A stretch of DNA of 64,000 bases from Cyclobacteriaceae bacterium (GTDB taxonomy: Bacteria; Bacteroidota; Bacteroidia; Cytophagales; Cyclobacteriaceae): the NCBI GenBank assembly GCA_028285445.1, contig JANQPQ010000050.1, positions 62,001-126,000 on the forward strand, given 5' to 3'. Of the stretch, positions 1-9,183 are shown one piece after another. Each line of letters opens with the position of its first letter. Position 1 is the first letter of the stretch. The position numbers and the translations under genes were made by a program. The notes beneath the pieces were generated by a model that did no database searches, had not been told where the DNA came from, and was given only the letters and a program-made list of their open reading frames with translations.

Positions 1-1
1 C

Positions 2-382
2 GAGGAGATAACCTCAAATTACAACATAGACACAACAAAGGTGTTTGCCGGAGGTTTCTCGCTTGGAGCCAAAATGAGCGTGGACCTGCTACTGGCAGAT
101 GTGATCCCTTTAAGGGGCGTGGTTAGCCTCAACCATGGAGGTAGACTATCTACAGCTGTAACTGCTGACAATATCAGGAAAGCTAGGAGGGCCCATAAAA
201 GAATTGTGATAATGGTTGGCAGTGAAGACCATCGCTATCGACGCGAAAGCCGGCAATTAAGAGATCTCCTAAAAGCAGAAGGATTCGTTTTCGAATACAT
301 GTTGAATCAAGGTGTCGGTCATGAAAGGCCTCCTGGATTTGAACAGAAGCTGGATCAGGCTTTAAGGTTTTTGAGACATTAG
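2..382 (+). CDS. alpha/beta hydrolase (esterase/peptidase type), C-terminal part
   Basis: The reading frame is open to the left edge, so this is only the C-terminal part (about 126 residues) of a gene that begins outside the window. A nucleophile elbow GFSLGA (G-x-S-x-G, Ser codon at 59-61) sits on a strand-turn-helix pattern. A late His in GVGHERP and an acidic site in the GSEDHRY stretch fit the Ser-Asp-His order of the alpha/beta hydrolase fold. This matches phospholipase/carboxylesterase- or dienelactone-hydrolase-like enzymes; the substrate cannot be told. It converges on the next gene and shares the stop overlap TTAG at 379-382. Confidence 0.7.
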   Translation, partial: EEITSNYNIDTTKVFAGGFSLGAKMSVDLLLADVIPLRGVVSLNHGGRLSTAVTADNIRKARRAHKRIVIMVGSEDHRYRRESRQLRDLLKAEGFVFEYMLNQGVGHERPPGFEQKLDQALRFLRH

Positions 383-990
383 TTGGCTGCCTTGATGGAA
401 TCCTGAAACTCTCTGTACCTCTCCAACAATTCCTTCCATCTACGAGCACTCTTTGCCGAGGGCTTTATCTCTTCATCAGCATAGAGATAGCTGATCTCCG
501 CGCTATCATGCTCTTGCGCCCAAATCACTATCGGTTTTAGAAAATGACCGGAGGTGGTATTCTCCTCCGGAATCCAATAGATCAACACTTCACTAATTTG
601 CATTTGGTCATCAAACCAATAGGTGCGCAGCGTCTTGGTGGCAGGCTTGCCGATGAGTTCATAGAAATCGTTATTCTCATAAAAGAAGCCCTTCACGGTG
701 TTATCTGTGGCATCAAACCATATAGAGTCATAAGTGGTTTCTGATCTCATCACTCTGTCCCAGGCTGCCCAGCCCCCACCGGACTTTGGTTTATCTTTGT
801 AGCTTTTAATTGGCCTTCTTTCCTTAGTCTCAAACCAGGTGTAAAGGGTATCTGCCAGGTAATTCCAGCGCTCATCGCTTTGCTGAGCCTTCAACTCATA
901 GTAGGTTGAAAACCTAGCCATTTGTTCCTGACCATCTTCTGTACCGCAACCCAACAAAGTGATAAATCCCATGATTATTAATTTCTTCAC
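379..990 (-). CDS. hypothetical lipoprotein
   Basis: No family recognised. The N-terminus reads as a short lipoprotein signal (KK n-region, hydrophobic core, lipobox LLGC), so an envelope lipoprotein of about 203 residues is likely. I choose the GTG at 990 because it puts two lysines before the hydrophobic core; the longer frame begins at a TTG at 1008 and the ATG at 972 would lack the charged n-region. The mature part is rich in Trp, Tyr and charged residues with no cysteine or metal motif. It ends convergently with the hydrolase, overlapping by 4 bases, and is divergent from the S9 peptidase at 1134. Confidence 0.6.
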   Translation of the reverse strand: MKKLIIMGFITLLGCGTEDGQEQMARFSTYYELKAQQSDERWNYLADTLYTWFETKERRPIKSYKDKPKSGGGWAAWDRVMRSETTYDSIWFDATDNTVKGFFYENNDFYELIGKPATKTLRTYWFDDQMQISEVLIYWIPEENTTSGHFLKPIVIWAQEHDSAEISYLYADEEIKPSAKSARRWKELLERYREFQDSIKAAN

Positions 991-1133
991 CTTCTCTCTT
1001 TTGCACAAATTACGGCACCAGTTAGCTATATTTTTGTTAATACTTTGTTAAGGCTCCGCCGCTCTTGTAAAATGTCAAGCCTAAGCAAAAACTCCTTACT
1101 GATTTCGTAAATTATGTACTTAAACCTAACCTT

Positions 1134-3278
1134 ATGCTACGCTCTATATCATTCTTAGCAATCGTTTCCCTGCTATTCGTAACTCTGGCTAGTGCACAAA
1201 ACGGACCTTTTACTTTGGAAGCAGTTAAGTCCTACCCCTTTCCCACCGGATTAGCAGCTGCCGAAACCGGTAATCGTATTGTCTGGGCATTTAATAAGGA
1301 AGGAATCCGAAACCTCTACGTTGCTGAAGGTCCTAAATATGAAGCTAGCAAGATCACTAACTACAACCAGGACAATGGCCAGGAATTGAGCAGCATATCA
1401 ATTTCCAAAGACGGTAATTGGATTGTATACATTAGAGGGGGCGACTTTGGCTCCAATTGGGATGACGCCAAATCGGTTAACCCCACTTTTGATCCTAATC
1501 CACCAAAAGTTCAGATATGGAGCATAGCATTCGAAGGCGGGCAACCTAATCTGCTGGGTACAGGAGAAAACCCAACCATTTCTCCTGATGGCAATACTGT
1601 GGCCTTTGTAAAATCAAACCAAATATGGACAACTCCTATCGATGGATCTGAGGCGGCAAAGCAGTTGTTCTCAGCGCGAGGAAACAATGGATCTCCGCGA
1701 TGGTCTCCAAGTGGCGACCGGTTGGCATTTCAGTCTAATCGCGGTGGCCATTCTTTCATTGGTATTTATACTAATGCTGAAACGCCAATTGTGTGGGTAG
1801 ACCCTTCATTCGACCGGGATAGCTACGCTCGTTGGTCACCGGATGAGCGGCATCTTGCTTTTGTTCGCAGGCCTGGTTCCGGTGGTGCACCGGAAAAGAT
1901 TCTTGAAAACAGACACAACCCATGGCAAATCAGAAGCTTTGACATTGCCTCAGGAGAAAGCAAAAACCTTTGGACAGCTCCAGAAACTATTTACGGTAAC
2001 ATGCCCACCACCCACGGCCGAGTAAATTTACATTGGGCTCACCAGCGTATTGTCTTTCTCTCGTACCAGGATGGATGGCCACACCTCTATTCCATACCAG
2101 AAGATGGCGGTGATGCTCTACTATTGACACCAGGTAATTACATGGCGGAATACATCAAATTGAGCCCCGATGGCAAATGGCTTGTATTTGCAGGTAACGC
2201 CGGTCAGGATAAACTCGATATCGATCGGCGTCATATTGTGAAAGTAGCGGTTGACAAAGCTGAGCCAGAGGTTATGACGCCCGGAGATGGTTTGGAGTGG
2301 ACTCCAGCAATAACCGGCGACGGACTAGACATGGTATATATCAGCGCTACCGCCAAAAGACCTCCTACGCCAGCAGTTATGAAGCTGAAGAGCAAAAAAG
2401 TAAATCTTATTGCCGAAGACCTTATACCGAAGGACTTTCCTACCAAAGACCTGGTAACTCCTACGCAAGTAGTCTACAAAGCGCCCGATGGTACCTCTGT
2501 GCACGGTACGCTTTTCATGAGTAAGAATGGACCACCGAAAAGGCCCGCCGTCATTTATGTGCATGGCGGACCTCCACGACAGATGTTACTTGGTTGGCAT
2601 TACTCTTCTTATTACTCAAATGCCTATGCATTGAACCAATACCTGGCCAGTCAGGGTTTTGCGGTGCTCTCAGTTAATTACCGGCTTGGCATTGGCTACG
2701 GCTACGACTTCCACCGGCCGGTTGATGGTGGCACGCGTGGTGCCAGCGAATATCAGGATATCAAAGCTGCTGGTGAATGGCTGGCTGGTCAGTCGTTTAT
2801 TGATGCCAGCAGGATTGGCATTTACGGCGGGAGCTACGGAGGTTACCTAACTGCTATGGCTTTGGGTAGGGATTCAGATCTTTTTGCAGCCGGTGTCGAT
2901 ATTCATGGAGTTCATGATCGCACCAGAAATCGCGCGCGTAATTACCGCAACCCCAGCGGCTATGAGCGTGCTCAAGATGCCCTCAAGGCGTTGGATGTTG
3001 CCTGGGAATCATCCCCGGTTTCTACAGTAGAAACCTGGACCTCGCCGGTGTTAGTTATTCATGCTGATGACGACCGTAATGTAGCCTTTAGCCAAAGTAC
3101 AGACTTGGTTCAGCGACTTAGAAAGAAAGGGGTTGATTTAGAAACCATGGTGATTGTTGATGACACACACCACTTTATGATGCACGCAAACCAAATGCGA
3201 GTGAATGCGGCCACCGCTGAATATTTAATTAGAAAATTGCAGGATGCAATGCGGGCAAATACCAAATCTGGCAGGTAA
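1134..3278 (+). CDS. secreted S9 family prolyl oligopeptidase / dipeptidyl aminopeptidase
   Basis: A 714-residue serine peptidase. Residues 1-21 are a classical signal peptide ending ASA-Q, so it acts in the periplasm or outside. Residues about 30-420 form a TolB/WD40-like beta-propeller (repeats such as SPDGKWLVF, SPSGDRLAF). The C-terminal alpha/beta hydrolase domain carries HGGPP (oxyanion region), the nucleophile elbow GGSYGG with Ser567, HADDDRNV with probable Asp647, and His679/680 in DTHHF. This order is that of S9B/S9C acylaminoacyl-peptidase or DPP-IV-like enzymes that remove dipeptides or acyl residues from peptides. No T9SS sorting domain is present. The CHAT gene starts 46 bases downstream on the same strand and may be co-transcribed. 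Confidence 0.9.
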   Translation: MLRSISFLAIVSLLFVTLASAQNGPFTLEAVKSYPFPTGLAAAETGNRIVWAFNKEGIRNLYVAEGPKYEASKITNYNQDNGQELSSISISKDGNWIVYIRGGDFGSNWDDAKSVNPTFDPNPPKVQIWSIAFEGGQPNLLGTGENPTISPDGNTVAFVKSNQIWTTPIDGSEAAKQLFSARGNNGSPRWSPSGDRLAFQSNRGGHSFIGIYTNAETPIVWVDPSFDRDSYARWSPDERHLAFVRRPGSGGAPEKILENRHNPWQIRSFDIASGESKNLWTAPETIYGNMPTTHGRVNLHWAHQRIVFLSYQDGWPHLYSIPEDGGDALLLTPGNYMAEYIKLSPDGKWLVFAGNAGQDKLDIDRRHIVKVAVDKAEPEVMTPGDGLEWTPAITGDGLDMVYISATAKRPPTPAVMKLKSKKVNLIAEDLIPKDFPTKDLVTPTQVVYKAPDGTSVHGTLFMSKNGPPKRPAVIYVHGGPPRQMLLGWHYSSYYSNAYALNQYLASQGFAVLSVNYRLGIGYGYDFHRPVDGGTRGASEYQDIKAAGEWLAGQSFIDASRIGIYGGSYGGYLTAMALGRDSDLFAAGVDIHGVHDRTRNRARNYRNPSGYERAQDALKALDVAWESSPVSTVETWTSPVLVIHADDDRNVAFSQSTDLVQRLRKKGVDLETMVIVDDTHHFMMHANQMRVNAATAEYLIRKLQDAMRANTKSGR

Positions 3279-3324
3279 CTAATTCATTTATAGTTACATT
3301 AAGCAGTAATTAACAAAATTAGTT

Positions 3325-6300
3325 ATGGCCCGAATAGCAATTTTCCTATTCTGTTTTGCAATAGTATTCAGCTCCACTGCCCAGGATATCGACTTAGCAA
3401 AGAGTTATGAATTAAAGGGCAGGGGCCTCGCAGACAAGTCTCACTACGACAGCGCCCTTTATTACTTTGAACTAGCTATCGATATCTATGAGGAAGCGGA
3501 TAGCTTAATGCTTGCCTATGCTGCAAAGGTTCATGCAGCATATGTGAAGCAGTTCTTAGGTGATTTTCAGGCTTCCTATGACGAACTGACGGAATACATT
3601 GCCTGGCTTAAGGCAAATCGTGGCCCTAACGATTCCATACTTCCCACCGCCTATTACAATTATGCGGAGTATTGGCATGAGGCAAAAGGGAATCTGGACT
3701 CGGCCAGGTACTATTCAGAGGAATCCGTAAGGTTATTTTTGGAAGCGGAGGGAGAAGAATCGACGGGCGCAGTTAAGTCGCTAACACAACAATCATGGAT
3801 TATGCGATTGCAAGGCCAACTAGATTCGGCTATGGTAATTGCCAATAAAACCCTTGCTTTATCTGAGGACCACCACCTTGAAGACACGCTGATCATGATG
3901 CAGTCTTTAAACCGGGTTGCTGTTTTTAATGCTATCGCAGGAAATCTTGATGTATCAACTGGCTACTTCAAAAGAATTCTGGATTTTGGATTAGGGTACT
4001 TTGGTGACTCTCATAATCGAATTGCGGCCCTTTACAACAATTTAGGAAACCTCTACTACCTCAGGGGTAATATTGCTACATCCGCGGAGTACTATCAAAA
4101 TTCAATCGACATTCGGCACAGAATCTTCGGTGAAGGCGCCCCGCAGCTAGCCTCGCCTCATATGAACCTGGCGGTTAATTATGGTAGCCAGGGATTACAC
4201 CACCTGGCCATTTCTAATTATAAAAGGTCTCTTAATATTCAAGAGCAATTTAACGTGGTTAGGGTTGATCGCATTGAATGCTATAGAGGGCTGGCGACAC
4301 ATTACTCAATGCTGGGAGAATTTGATTCAGCCAAAGTTTATCTCGACAGAGGACTGGACTTCGTTGCGAATGTCACAGACCACGGGCTGTCAACTATTTA
4401 CGACGCCAAGGGTCAGTACAACGAACTTATCAAAAACTACGATGAGGCCATTAGCGGATTTTTGGCGGAGAAAGAAATTCTGGAGCAACGTTTTCCCGAT
4501 GGTAATCATGCCTTAGCAAATACTTACGCCAGCCTCGGACGTGTATATCAGGCCAAAGGACTCAATGACCTAAGCAGGGATTACCTAAGGAGAGGATTGC
4601 AAATGCAAATTGAGCAAAACGGTTCAAAACACTTCGAAGTGGCGCAAATCCTGAACGTTGTAGGTGCATACTTCAGCAAATTAGAGCAATACGACTCAGC
4701 GGCAAGCTATCATCATAGATCTGTTGTGGCTAACATAATAGACTTTGATGAAGTAAGCACTGATGAAAACCCAAGCGATTTCTCAAAGGTGCTTAACCGG
4801 GGAATCATGCTTAGCTCATTGAAACAAAAAGCCATTGCTTTGGAAGCGCTATATAATCAGCGCGGAGATACATCAGCTTTGAATGACGCACTTCATACTT
4901 ATGAGGTGAGTGAAAAATTCCTCTCGGAATTCCGCAGGGCAGATAGAACATTTAAGGAAAGGCTGGAAATGGCCGAACTGGGTGTCTCCATCTATAAGGG
5001 ACTGGTGCGTGTAAACTTTATGCTTTATGAGTTAACTAACGATTCAGAATTTGCCAAACGGGCATTCCACTATTCCGAACAAAGCAAGTCATTAACACTA
5101 CTGGAATCCGTTTCCGATAGATTCGCTAAACAATACTCTAACATACCAGACAGCACCCTGGAGAGAGAAAAGAACTTACTGCTGGACTTAGGCTACTATC
5201 AAAGTACGTTGACTTCTGAAAGAAGTAAGAAAGCCCCAAGCAGAGAAAGAATATTACAGTTCGAAGAGAAACTCTTTAACGGCAATGAAGAATATAAGCG
5301 ATTTGTAAATGAGTTGGAGATAAATTACCCTGACTACTTCTCGCTAAAATACGGAGGGGCAATTCTCGAAACCGATGACATCGCTACAAAACTAGGAGAC
5401 CAACAAGTACTGGTAGAGTACTTTGAAGGCGATTCATCATACTACGTTTTCGTTCTAACCCAATCAGAATACCAGCTTAGTAAAATCGCAAAGTCGAATG
5501 ATCTAAATAAGACAATTACAGACTTCCGCGTAAGCCTGAGCGATTCTCTGGTCTCAAAAGATGCTTCGGCCGCTGAAGCTCTTTTCAACGCCAATGCGCG
5601 CAAGTTGTATGAAATGATATTGGAGCCGGTTAGCAACCTGATTAGTAATGCCAGCCGGGTGACAATAATTCCAGACGGCGCACTGGGCTATATACCCTTC
5701 GAGGTGCTACCAATGGAAGCGGACAACCCGAAGAGCTACTTATTAAGCTCCCTTATAGTCAATTATGCCTATTCAGCCTCAATTCTATTTGCCCCCAATA
5801 GAAGTAAACCTGCGGGTAAGGGATATATTGGTTTTGCCCCTTCTTACAGCAATCCGGAGAATGACGTTTCCCTGGGCCGATTTAGAAGTGTGGTTGGGGA
5901 ATTGCTCTATAACAAGCAGGAGGTGCAGGAAATTATTGAAGAGGTTGGCGGTGATGCCTACCTGGGAGATGATGCCACCGAGCGAAGGTTCAAAGAAATG
6001 GCTGGGACCTATAGTATTATCCACCTTGCCATGCACGCATTGGTTGATGATGATGATCCAATGAATTCCAAATTACTGTTCACGCAGAACAAGGACAGCC
6101 TGGAAGACAGCTATTTGCACACTTATGAACTCTTCAACCAGAGCTTCAATGCCGATTTGGTAGTGCTTAGTGCCTGCAATACTGGAGTTGGTAAAATGAT
6201 AAAAGGAGAAGGTATTATGAGTTTGGCCCGGGCCTTTGCTTACAGCGGCTGCCCTTCTATGGTGATGTCTCACTGGGCTGTGGATGACGAGGCTACAAAA

Positions 6301-6558
6301 GACCTGATGAAACTCTTTTATGGGTACCTCAATGATGGGAAGGCCAAGGGTGAGGCTATGAGATTAGCCAAGCTTGAATATCTGAGTAAGGCTCATCCGA
6401 CCCGCACTTTTCCTTTTTACTGGGCAAGTTTTGTTGTAATCGGAGACGATTCTCCAATCATTACCCCAACAAATTGGTGGTTCATATCAGCTGGAGGATT
6501 GGTGCTCCTGCTGGTGGTGGTAATAACTATCATGCGAAGAAGGAAAACAGTTGCGTAA
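3325..6558 (+). CDS. exported TPR-CHAT domain protein (caspase-like), membrane anchored
   Basis: A 1077-residue protein. Residues 1-19 look like a signal peptide ending STA-Q. Residues about 25-470 are tandem tetratricopeptide repeats (for example the YNNLGNLYYLRGN and YASLGRVYQAKG types), followed by a helical linker. Residues about 760-1040 form a CHAT domain, a caspase/separase-fold peptidase. The dyad is visible as His904 in LAMHA and Cys951 in LSACNTG, with the usual GEG and SHWAVDD downstream. A transmembrane helix (about 1047-1067) and an RRRK tail follow. The topology suggests TPR and CHAT parts in the periplasm and a short cytoplasmic tail. The peptidase target is unknown; the neighbour is a secreted S9 peptidase. 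Confidence 0.85.
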   Translation: MARIAIFLFCFAIVFSSTAQDIDLAKSYELKGRGLADKSHYDSALYYFELAIDIYEEADSLMLAYAAKVHAAYVKQFLGDFQASYDELTEYIAWLKANRGPNDSILPTAYYNYAEYWHEAKGNLDSARYYSEESVRLFLEAEGEESTGAVKSLTQQSWIMRLQGQLDSAMVIANKTLALSEDHHLEDTLIMMQSLNRVAVFNAIAGNLDVSTGYFKRILDFGLGYFGDSHNRIAALYNNLGNLYYLRGNIATSAEYYQNSIDIRHRIFGEGAPQLASPHMNLAVNYGSQGLHHLAISNYKRSLNIQEQFNVVRVDRIECYRGLATHYSMLGEFDSAKVYLDRGLDFVANVTDHGLSTIYDAKGQYNELIKNYDEAISGFLAEKEILEQRFPDGNHALANTYASLGRVYQAKGLNDLSRDYLRRGLQMQIEQNGSKHFEVAQILNVVGAYFSKLEQYDSAASYHHRSVVANIIDFDEVSTDENPSDFSKVLNRGIMLSSLKQKAIALEALYNQRGDTSALNDALHTYEVSEKFLSEFRRADRTFKERLEMAELGVSIYKGLVRVNFMLYELTNDSEFAKRAFHYSEQSKSLTLLESVSDRFAKQYSNIPDSTLEREKNLLLDLGYYQSTLTSERSKKAPSRERILQFEEKLFNGNEEYKRFVNELEINYPDYFSLKYGGAILETDDIATKLGDQQVLVEYFEGDSSYYVFVLTQSEYQLSKIAKSNDLNKTITDFRVSLSDSLVSKDASAAEALFNANARKLYEMILEPVSNLISNASRVTIIPDGALGYIPFEVLPMEADNPKSYLLSSLIVNYAYSASILFAPNRSKPAGKGYIGFAPSYSNPENDVSLGRFRSVVGELLYNKQEVQEIIEEVGGDAYLGDDATERRFKEMAGTYSIIHLAMHALVDDDDPMNSKLLFTQNKDSLEDSYLHTYELFNQSFNADLVVLSACNTGVGKMIKGEGIMSLARAFAYSGCPSMVMSHWAVDDEATKDLMKLFYGYLNDGKAKGEAMRLAKLEYLSKAHPTRTFPFYWASFVVIGDDSPIITPTNWWFISAGGLVLLLVVVITIMRRRKTVA

Positions 6559-6567
6559 TCGACAGAC

Positions 6568-7101
6568 CTAGTCTGGTTGCGAACTAAAAACCAGATATAG
6601 TATAGTCACTATAATGGAAGGCAGGAAGATATTCAATGCCGCGATAACATATGTAAATCGTTGAACCCTCGCTATTCCCACAATCAATATCTTAATCTCA
6701 AAAAGCCAGACAACATATTCCAGGCTAAGCAGAACTCTAGGTTCTGAATACGCCATTAGTGAAAGGGCCTTGTAAATGAATAAGAAACCGTGTGGCACAA
6801 AAGACAAAGCAACCACTCCTGTAATTGAGGTAAGTTCCGCGTTTCCTTTCCAAATTCTACCTATGAGTTTGAGCACTCGCGGCAGTGTAAACTTCAGCAG
6901 GCCACCAATTAAGATTGCCAAAGGAGCAAGCACGAGAAGCTTTGTTGGCGTATTGATGGAATCGAGCAAAAGAATATCCAGGGCAACTGTTAAGCCCACA
7001 ATGAAGAATATAATGTTGTTTAGCTTTTCGTCCCAACCGCGACTTTCGTAGTAATCGATAGTTTTACCGGCATTGAACCAAACTGAAAGTAGCGGATTCA
7101 T
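6568..7101 (-). CDS. Yip1-like integral membrane protein
   Basis: A 177-residue protein with about five hydrophobic helices. The N-terminus (PLLSVWFNAGKTIDYYES) resembles the short cytoplasmic segment of bacterial Yip1-domain proteins, and the helix spacing fits that family. The molecular role of bacterial Yip1 proteins is not known. It is the last gene of an apparent minus-strand operon (AraC-type regulator, asparaginase, RidA, this gene), starting 11 bases after the RidA stop. Its end lies only 9 bases from the end of the convergent CHAT gene, leaving no room for a separate terminator. Confidence 0.6.
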   Translation of the reverse strand: MNPLLSVWFNAGKTIDYYESRGWDEKLNNIIFFIVGLTVALDILLLDSINTPTKLLVLAPLAILIGGLLKFTLPRVLKLIGRIWKGNAELTSITGVVALSFVPHGFLFIYKALSLMAYSEPRVLLSLEYVVWLFEIKILIVGIARVQRFTYVIAALNIFLPSIIVTILYLVFSSQPD

Positions 7102-7112
7102 TTTTAGCTGAA

Positions 7113-7493
7113 TCAGGACAATTCTCGCACCGCAATTGCCTCGATCTCTATGCTGGCGCCGAAGTGCAGATCCTTCACAGGCACTATACTTCTTACGGGC
7201 TTGTGACTGCCAAAAAATTCAGCGTAAACATCGTTTACCTGGCCCCACAAAGAAATATCTGAAATGTATACCCGCATTTGAAGAATATTGTTGCGATTAA
7301 CGCCAGCAGCCAGCAACACGCTCTCTACGTTTTGCAAAGTGAGCAGAGCCTGCCCCTCAATAGTCTCCGGAATTTCCCGGGTTTCCCGGTCTAAGGGCAG
7401 CTGGCCAGACAAATACAGCAGACCGTTGTGCTCTATGCATTGCGAATAATGGCCATTAGCCCGAGGCATTCCATCAGATTCAATAGCTTTCAT
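7113..7493 (-). CDS. RidA/YjgF family enamine-imine deaminase
   Basis: A 126-residue protein, the normal length for the Rid family. RidA hydrolyses reactive 2-aminoacrylate and related enamines or imines made by PLP enzymes, releasing ammonia. Family marks are YLSGQLP, the helix with LQNVESVL, and the C-terminal substrate-binding Arg101 in PVRSIV and Glu116 in ASIEIEAIAV, matching Arg105 and Glu120 of E. coli RidA. The start lies one base after the asparaginase stop, so translation is probably coupled. Pairing with an asparaginase suggests a role in amino-acid nitrogen metabolism, which is inference. Confidence 0.9.
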   Translation of the reverse strand: MKAIESDGMPRANGHYSQCIEHNGLLYLSGQLPLDRETREIPETIEGQALLTLQNVESVLLAAGVNRNNILQMRVYISDISLWGQVNDVYAEFFGSHKPVRSIVPVKDLHFGASIEIEAIAVRELS

Positions 7494-7494
7494 A

Positions 7495-7980
7495 CTAATA
7501 ATATTTACCCGTTACTGTATCTCTTTTGATTTCGTCTTTGGGCTTAACTACCCCATGCATGGTAATGTAAACCCCATTCTCAAGCACCTGCACCGCTGCG
7601 ATGGCCGCACCTAGATTTACAGGGGCATCAGAATTGCTGAATCTCTCGGGGCGCATAGCTCCCGTTATTATCACAACCTTATCCTGCACGGTCTGCGCCA
7701 GGTATGTAGCCGTTTCCATCATGGTGTCCGTCCCGTGTGTAATAATCACCCTATCACCATCAAGGCCCAGCAGCAAATCAACCATAGCCTGCCTGTCGTC
7801 ATCAGTGATTTCCAGGCTATCTTTTTGACAAGAAGTGATCACTTCAAATTCGAATGACGGGTTTAACCTCTCCAATATTCTTTTCGTGGCAGGTTCTCCA
7901 AATTCAAAAGCCCATCCCCCTGAACTGCGGGGGTAGTCTTTGTCGATAGTACCACCGGTTTGAATGAATGTTATTTTCAT
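7495..7980 (-). CDS. single-domain asparaginase-family protein
   Basis: A 161-residue protein that corresponds to the N-terminal catalytic domain of L-asparaginases only; classical enzymes are about 330 residues. Both Thr-containing signatures are present: QTGGTID near residue 8 and HGTDTM near residue 82, plus ITGAMRPERFSNSDA. It ends in a normal stop followed at once by ridA, with no frameshift or remnant of a second domain, so the short form is native. Such short asparaginase-domain proteins are known in Bacteroidota and Gammaproteobacteria, but their activity is poorly established. The ATG overlaps the stop of the upstream AraC-type gene by 4 bases (ATGA). Confidence 0.85.
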   Translation of the reverse strand: MKITFIQTGGTIDKDYPRSSGGWAFEFGEPATKRILERLNPSFEFEVITSCQKDSLEITDDDRQAMVDLLLGLDGDRVIITHGTDTMMETATYLAQTVQDKVVIITGAMRPERFSNSDAPVNLGAAIAAVQVLENGVYITMHGVVKPKDEIKRDTVTGKYY

Positions 7981-9116
7981 ATACTTCCGATCGCCTGGTG
8001 CCTTAGTTTGTATTGCGATGGTGTCAAGCCTGTGCTTTTCTTGAAAACCCTGTTGAAAGTAGCTTTATTCCCGAAGCCAGTATCGTAGGCCACCGCAATA
8101 ATTTTTAGTTTAGAATTGTCTGGATTCTCCAGGATGGATTTCGCCTCCTTGATCCGGTATTGATTGGTGTATTCAAAGAAAGATTTTCCAGCGGTCTCAT
8201 TGATAGCTTCCGAAAGTTGATGTGCTGGGACCTGTAGGGCCTCGGCTACATCAATCAACTTGAGGTTCTCATTTAAATAGGGCCTTTCAGTTTGATAATA
8301 GTCCTCCACTGAGGCGCCGATCTGTGAGATACTTTCTGTGCTGAGGCTCCTTTTTACCTTGCCATGTAGTTGCAGGCCATCGAACAACATCGGCTGCCTA
8401 AGGGCCTTATAACCAATAGCATAAATACCTACTGCTGTAAGTAACAATACCACATAATCGATTTCGACCTGATACACTTCCACATTTAATAGAACCAGGA
8501 GCATAACCAGGTACACGATTGCATAAGTAACAAAACCAAGGGTTAGCACTCTTAGCCAACTAAATTGACCTACAGCTGAGGAGGAAAACTGCTCAGCCAA
8601 ATGCCGCTGTTTCCTGGCCAGGTTTCTGGCAGCAAGTATGGAATAAATTAGTAGTTGACTCATGTGGGCAAACATGAATATAAACTGATTTGTGGGAATG
8701 GTCAGTGTGCCATCGGAAACCAAGCCTTGCAGAAATGCCAACTTATCTTGAGTTGGCAAAAGGTAAAATGGCAAGAATGCCAGTAGTACCACCCCGGCCG
8801 GTAAGAAGTGGAGTAGGTGTTTGCGAGTAAACCTAAATTCCGAATCAAAAAGGGCCTGAGTATATAAATAGAAAAATGGCCCCATCATAAACAAAACCGG
8901 ATAGCTAAGAGCAAAACTATGTGGAAAGATTAATATGAACTGAGAGGTAGCCAAGGCGTAATCAATAAGGTGAATAGAGGTTGCCAGAAGAAACAGAGAA
9001 AAGTAGATGTTTGCCCTAGGTCGATTTTTCCCTTTTAAAGCAACTGCCAAAACTACACCCTGAATTGCTCCTAGCAGTATTAGAATAGACCATATATTCA
9101 ATGAGAAACCACTCAT
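7977..9116 (-). CDS. membrane-bound AraC-type transcriptional regulator
   Basis: A 379-residue protein. Residues 1-235 contain about seven hydrophobic helices; residues about 265-375 are an AraC/XylS DNA-binding domain with two helix-turn-helix units (IDVAEALQVPAHQLSEAIN and the second around AYDTGFGNKATFNRVFKK, followed by TGLTPSQYK). This architecture, a 7TM sensor-like half joined to an AraC domain, is common in Bacteroidota; the ligand is unknown. It overlaps the asparaginase gene by 4 bases and heads the asparaginase-ridA-Yip1 operon, so it may sense a signal at the membrane and control its own operon, which is inference. Confidence 0.85.
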   Translation of the reverse strand: MSGFSLNIWSILILLGAIQGVVLAVALKGKNRPRANIYFSLFLLATSIHLIDYALATSQFILIFPHSFALSYPVLFMMGPFFYLYTQALFDSEFRFTRKHLLHFLPAGVVLLAFLPFYLLPTQDKLAFLQGLVSDGTLTIPTNQFIFMFAHMSQLLIYSILAARNLARKQRHLAEQFSSSAVGQFSWLRVLTLGFVTYAIVYLVMLLVLLNVEVYQVEIDYVVLLLTAVGIYAIGYKALRQPMLFDGLQLHGKVKRSLSTESISQIGASVEDYYQTERPYLNENLKLIDVAEALQVPAHQLSEAINETAGKSFFEYTNQYRIKEAKSILENPDNSKLKIIAVAYDTGFGNKATFNRVFKKSTGLTPSQYKLRHQAIGSI

Positions 9117-9183
9117 ATTGCAGTTCGATTACATTAAGATAGGGTTCAAAATAGAAAAAGAAAATTGACCAGGCCGAAGGAGA

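Noticed and set aside
7495-7980. Short asparaginase as a truncated pseudogene
   Set aside because: Intact motifs, normal stop, coupled neighbours on both sides and known short homologues indicate a native form.
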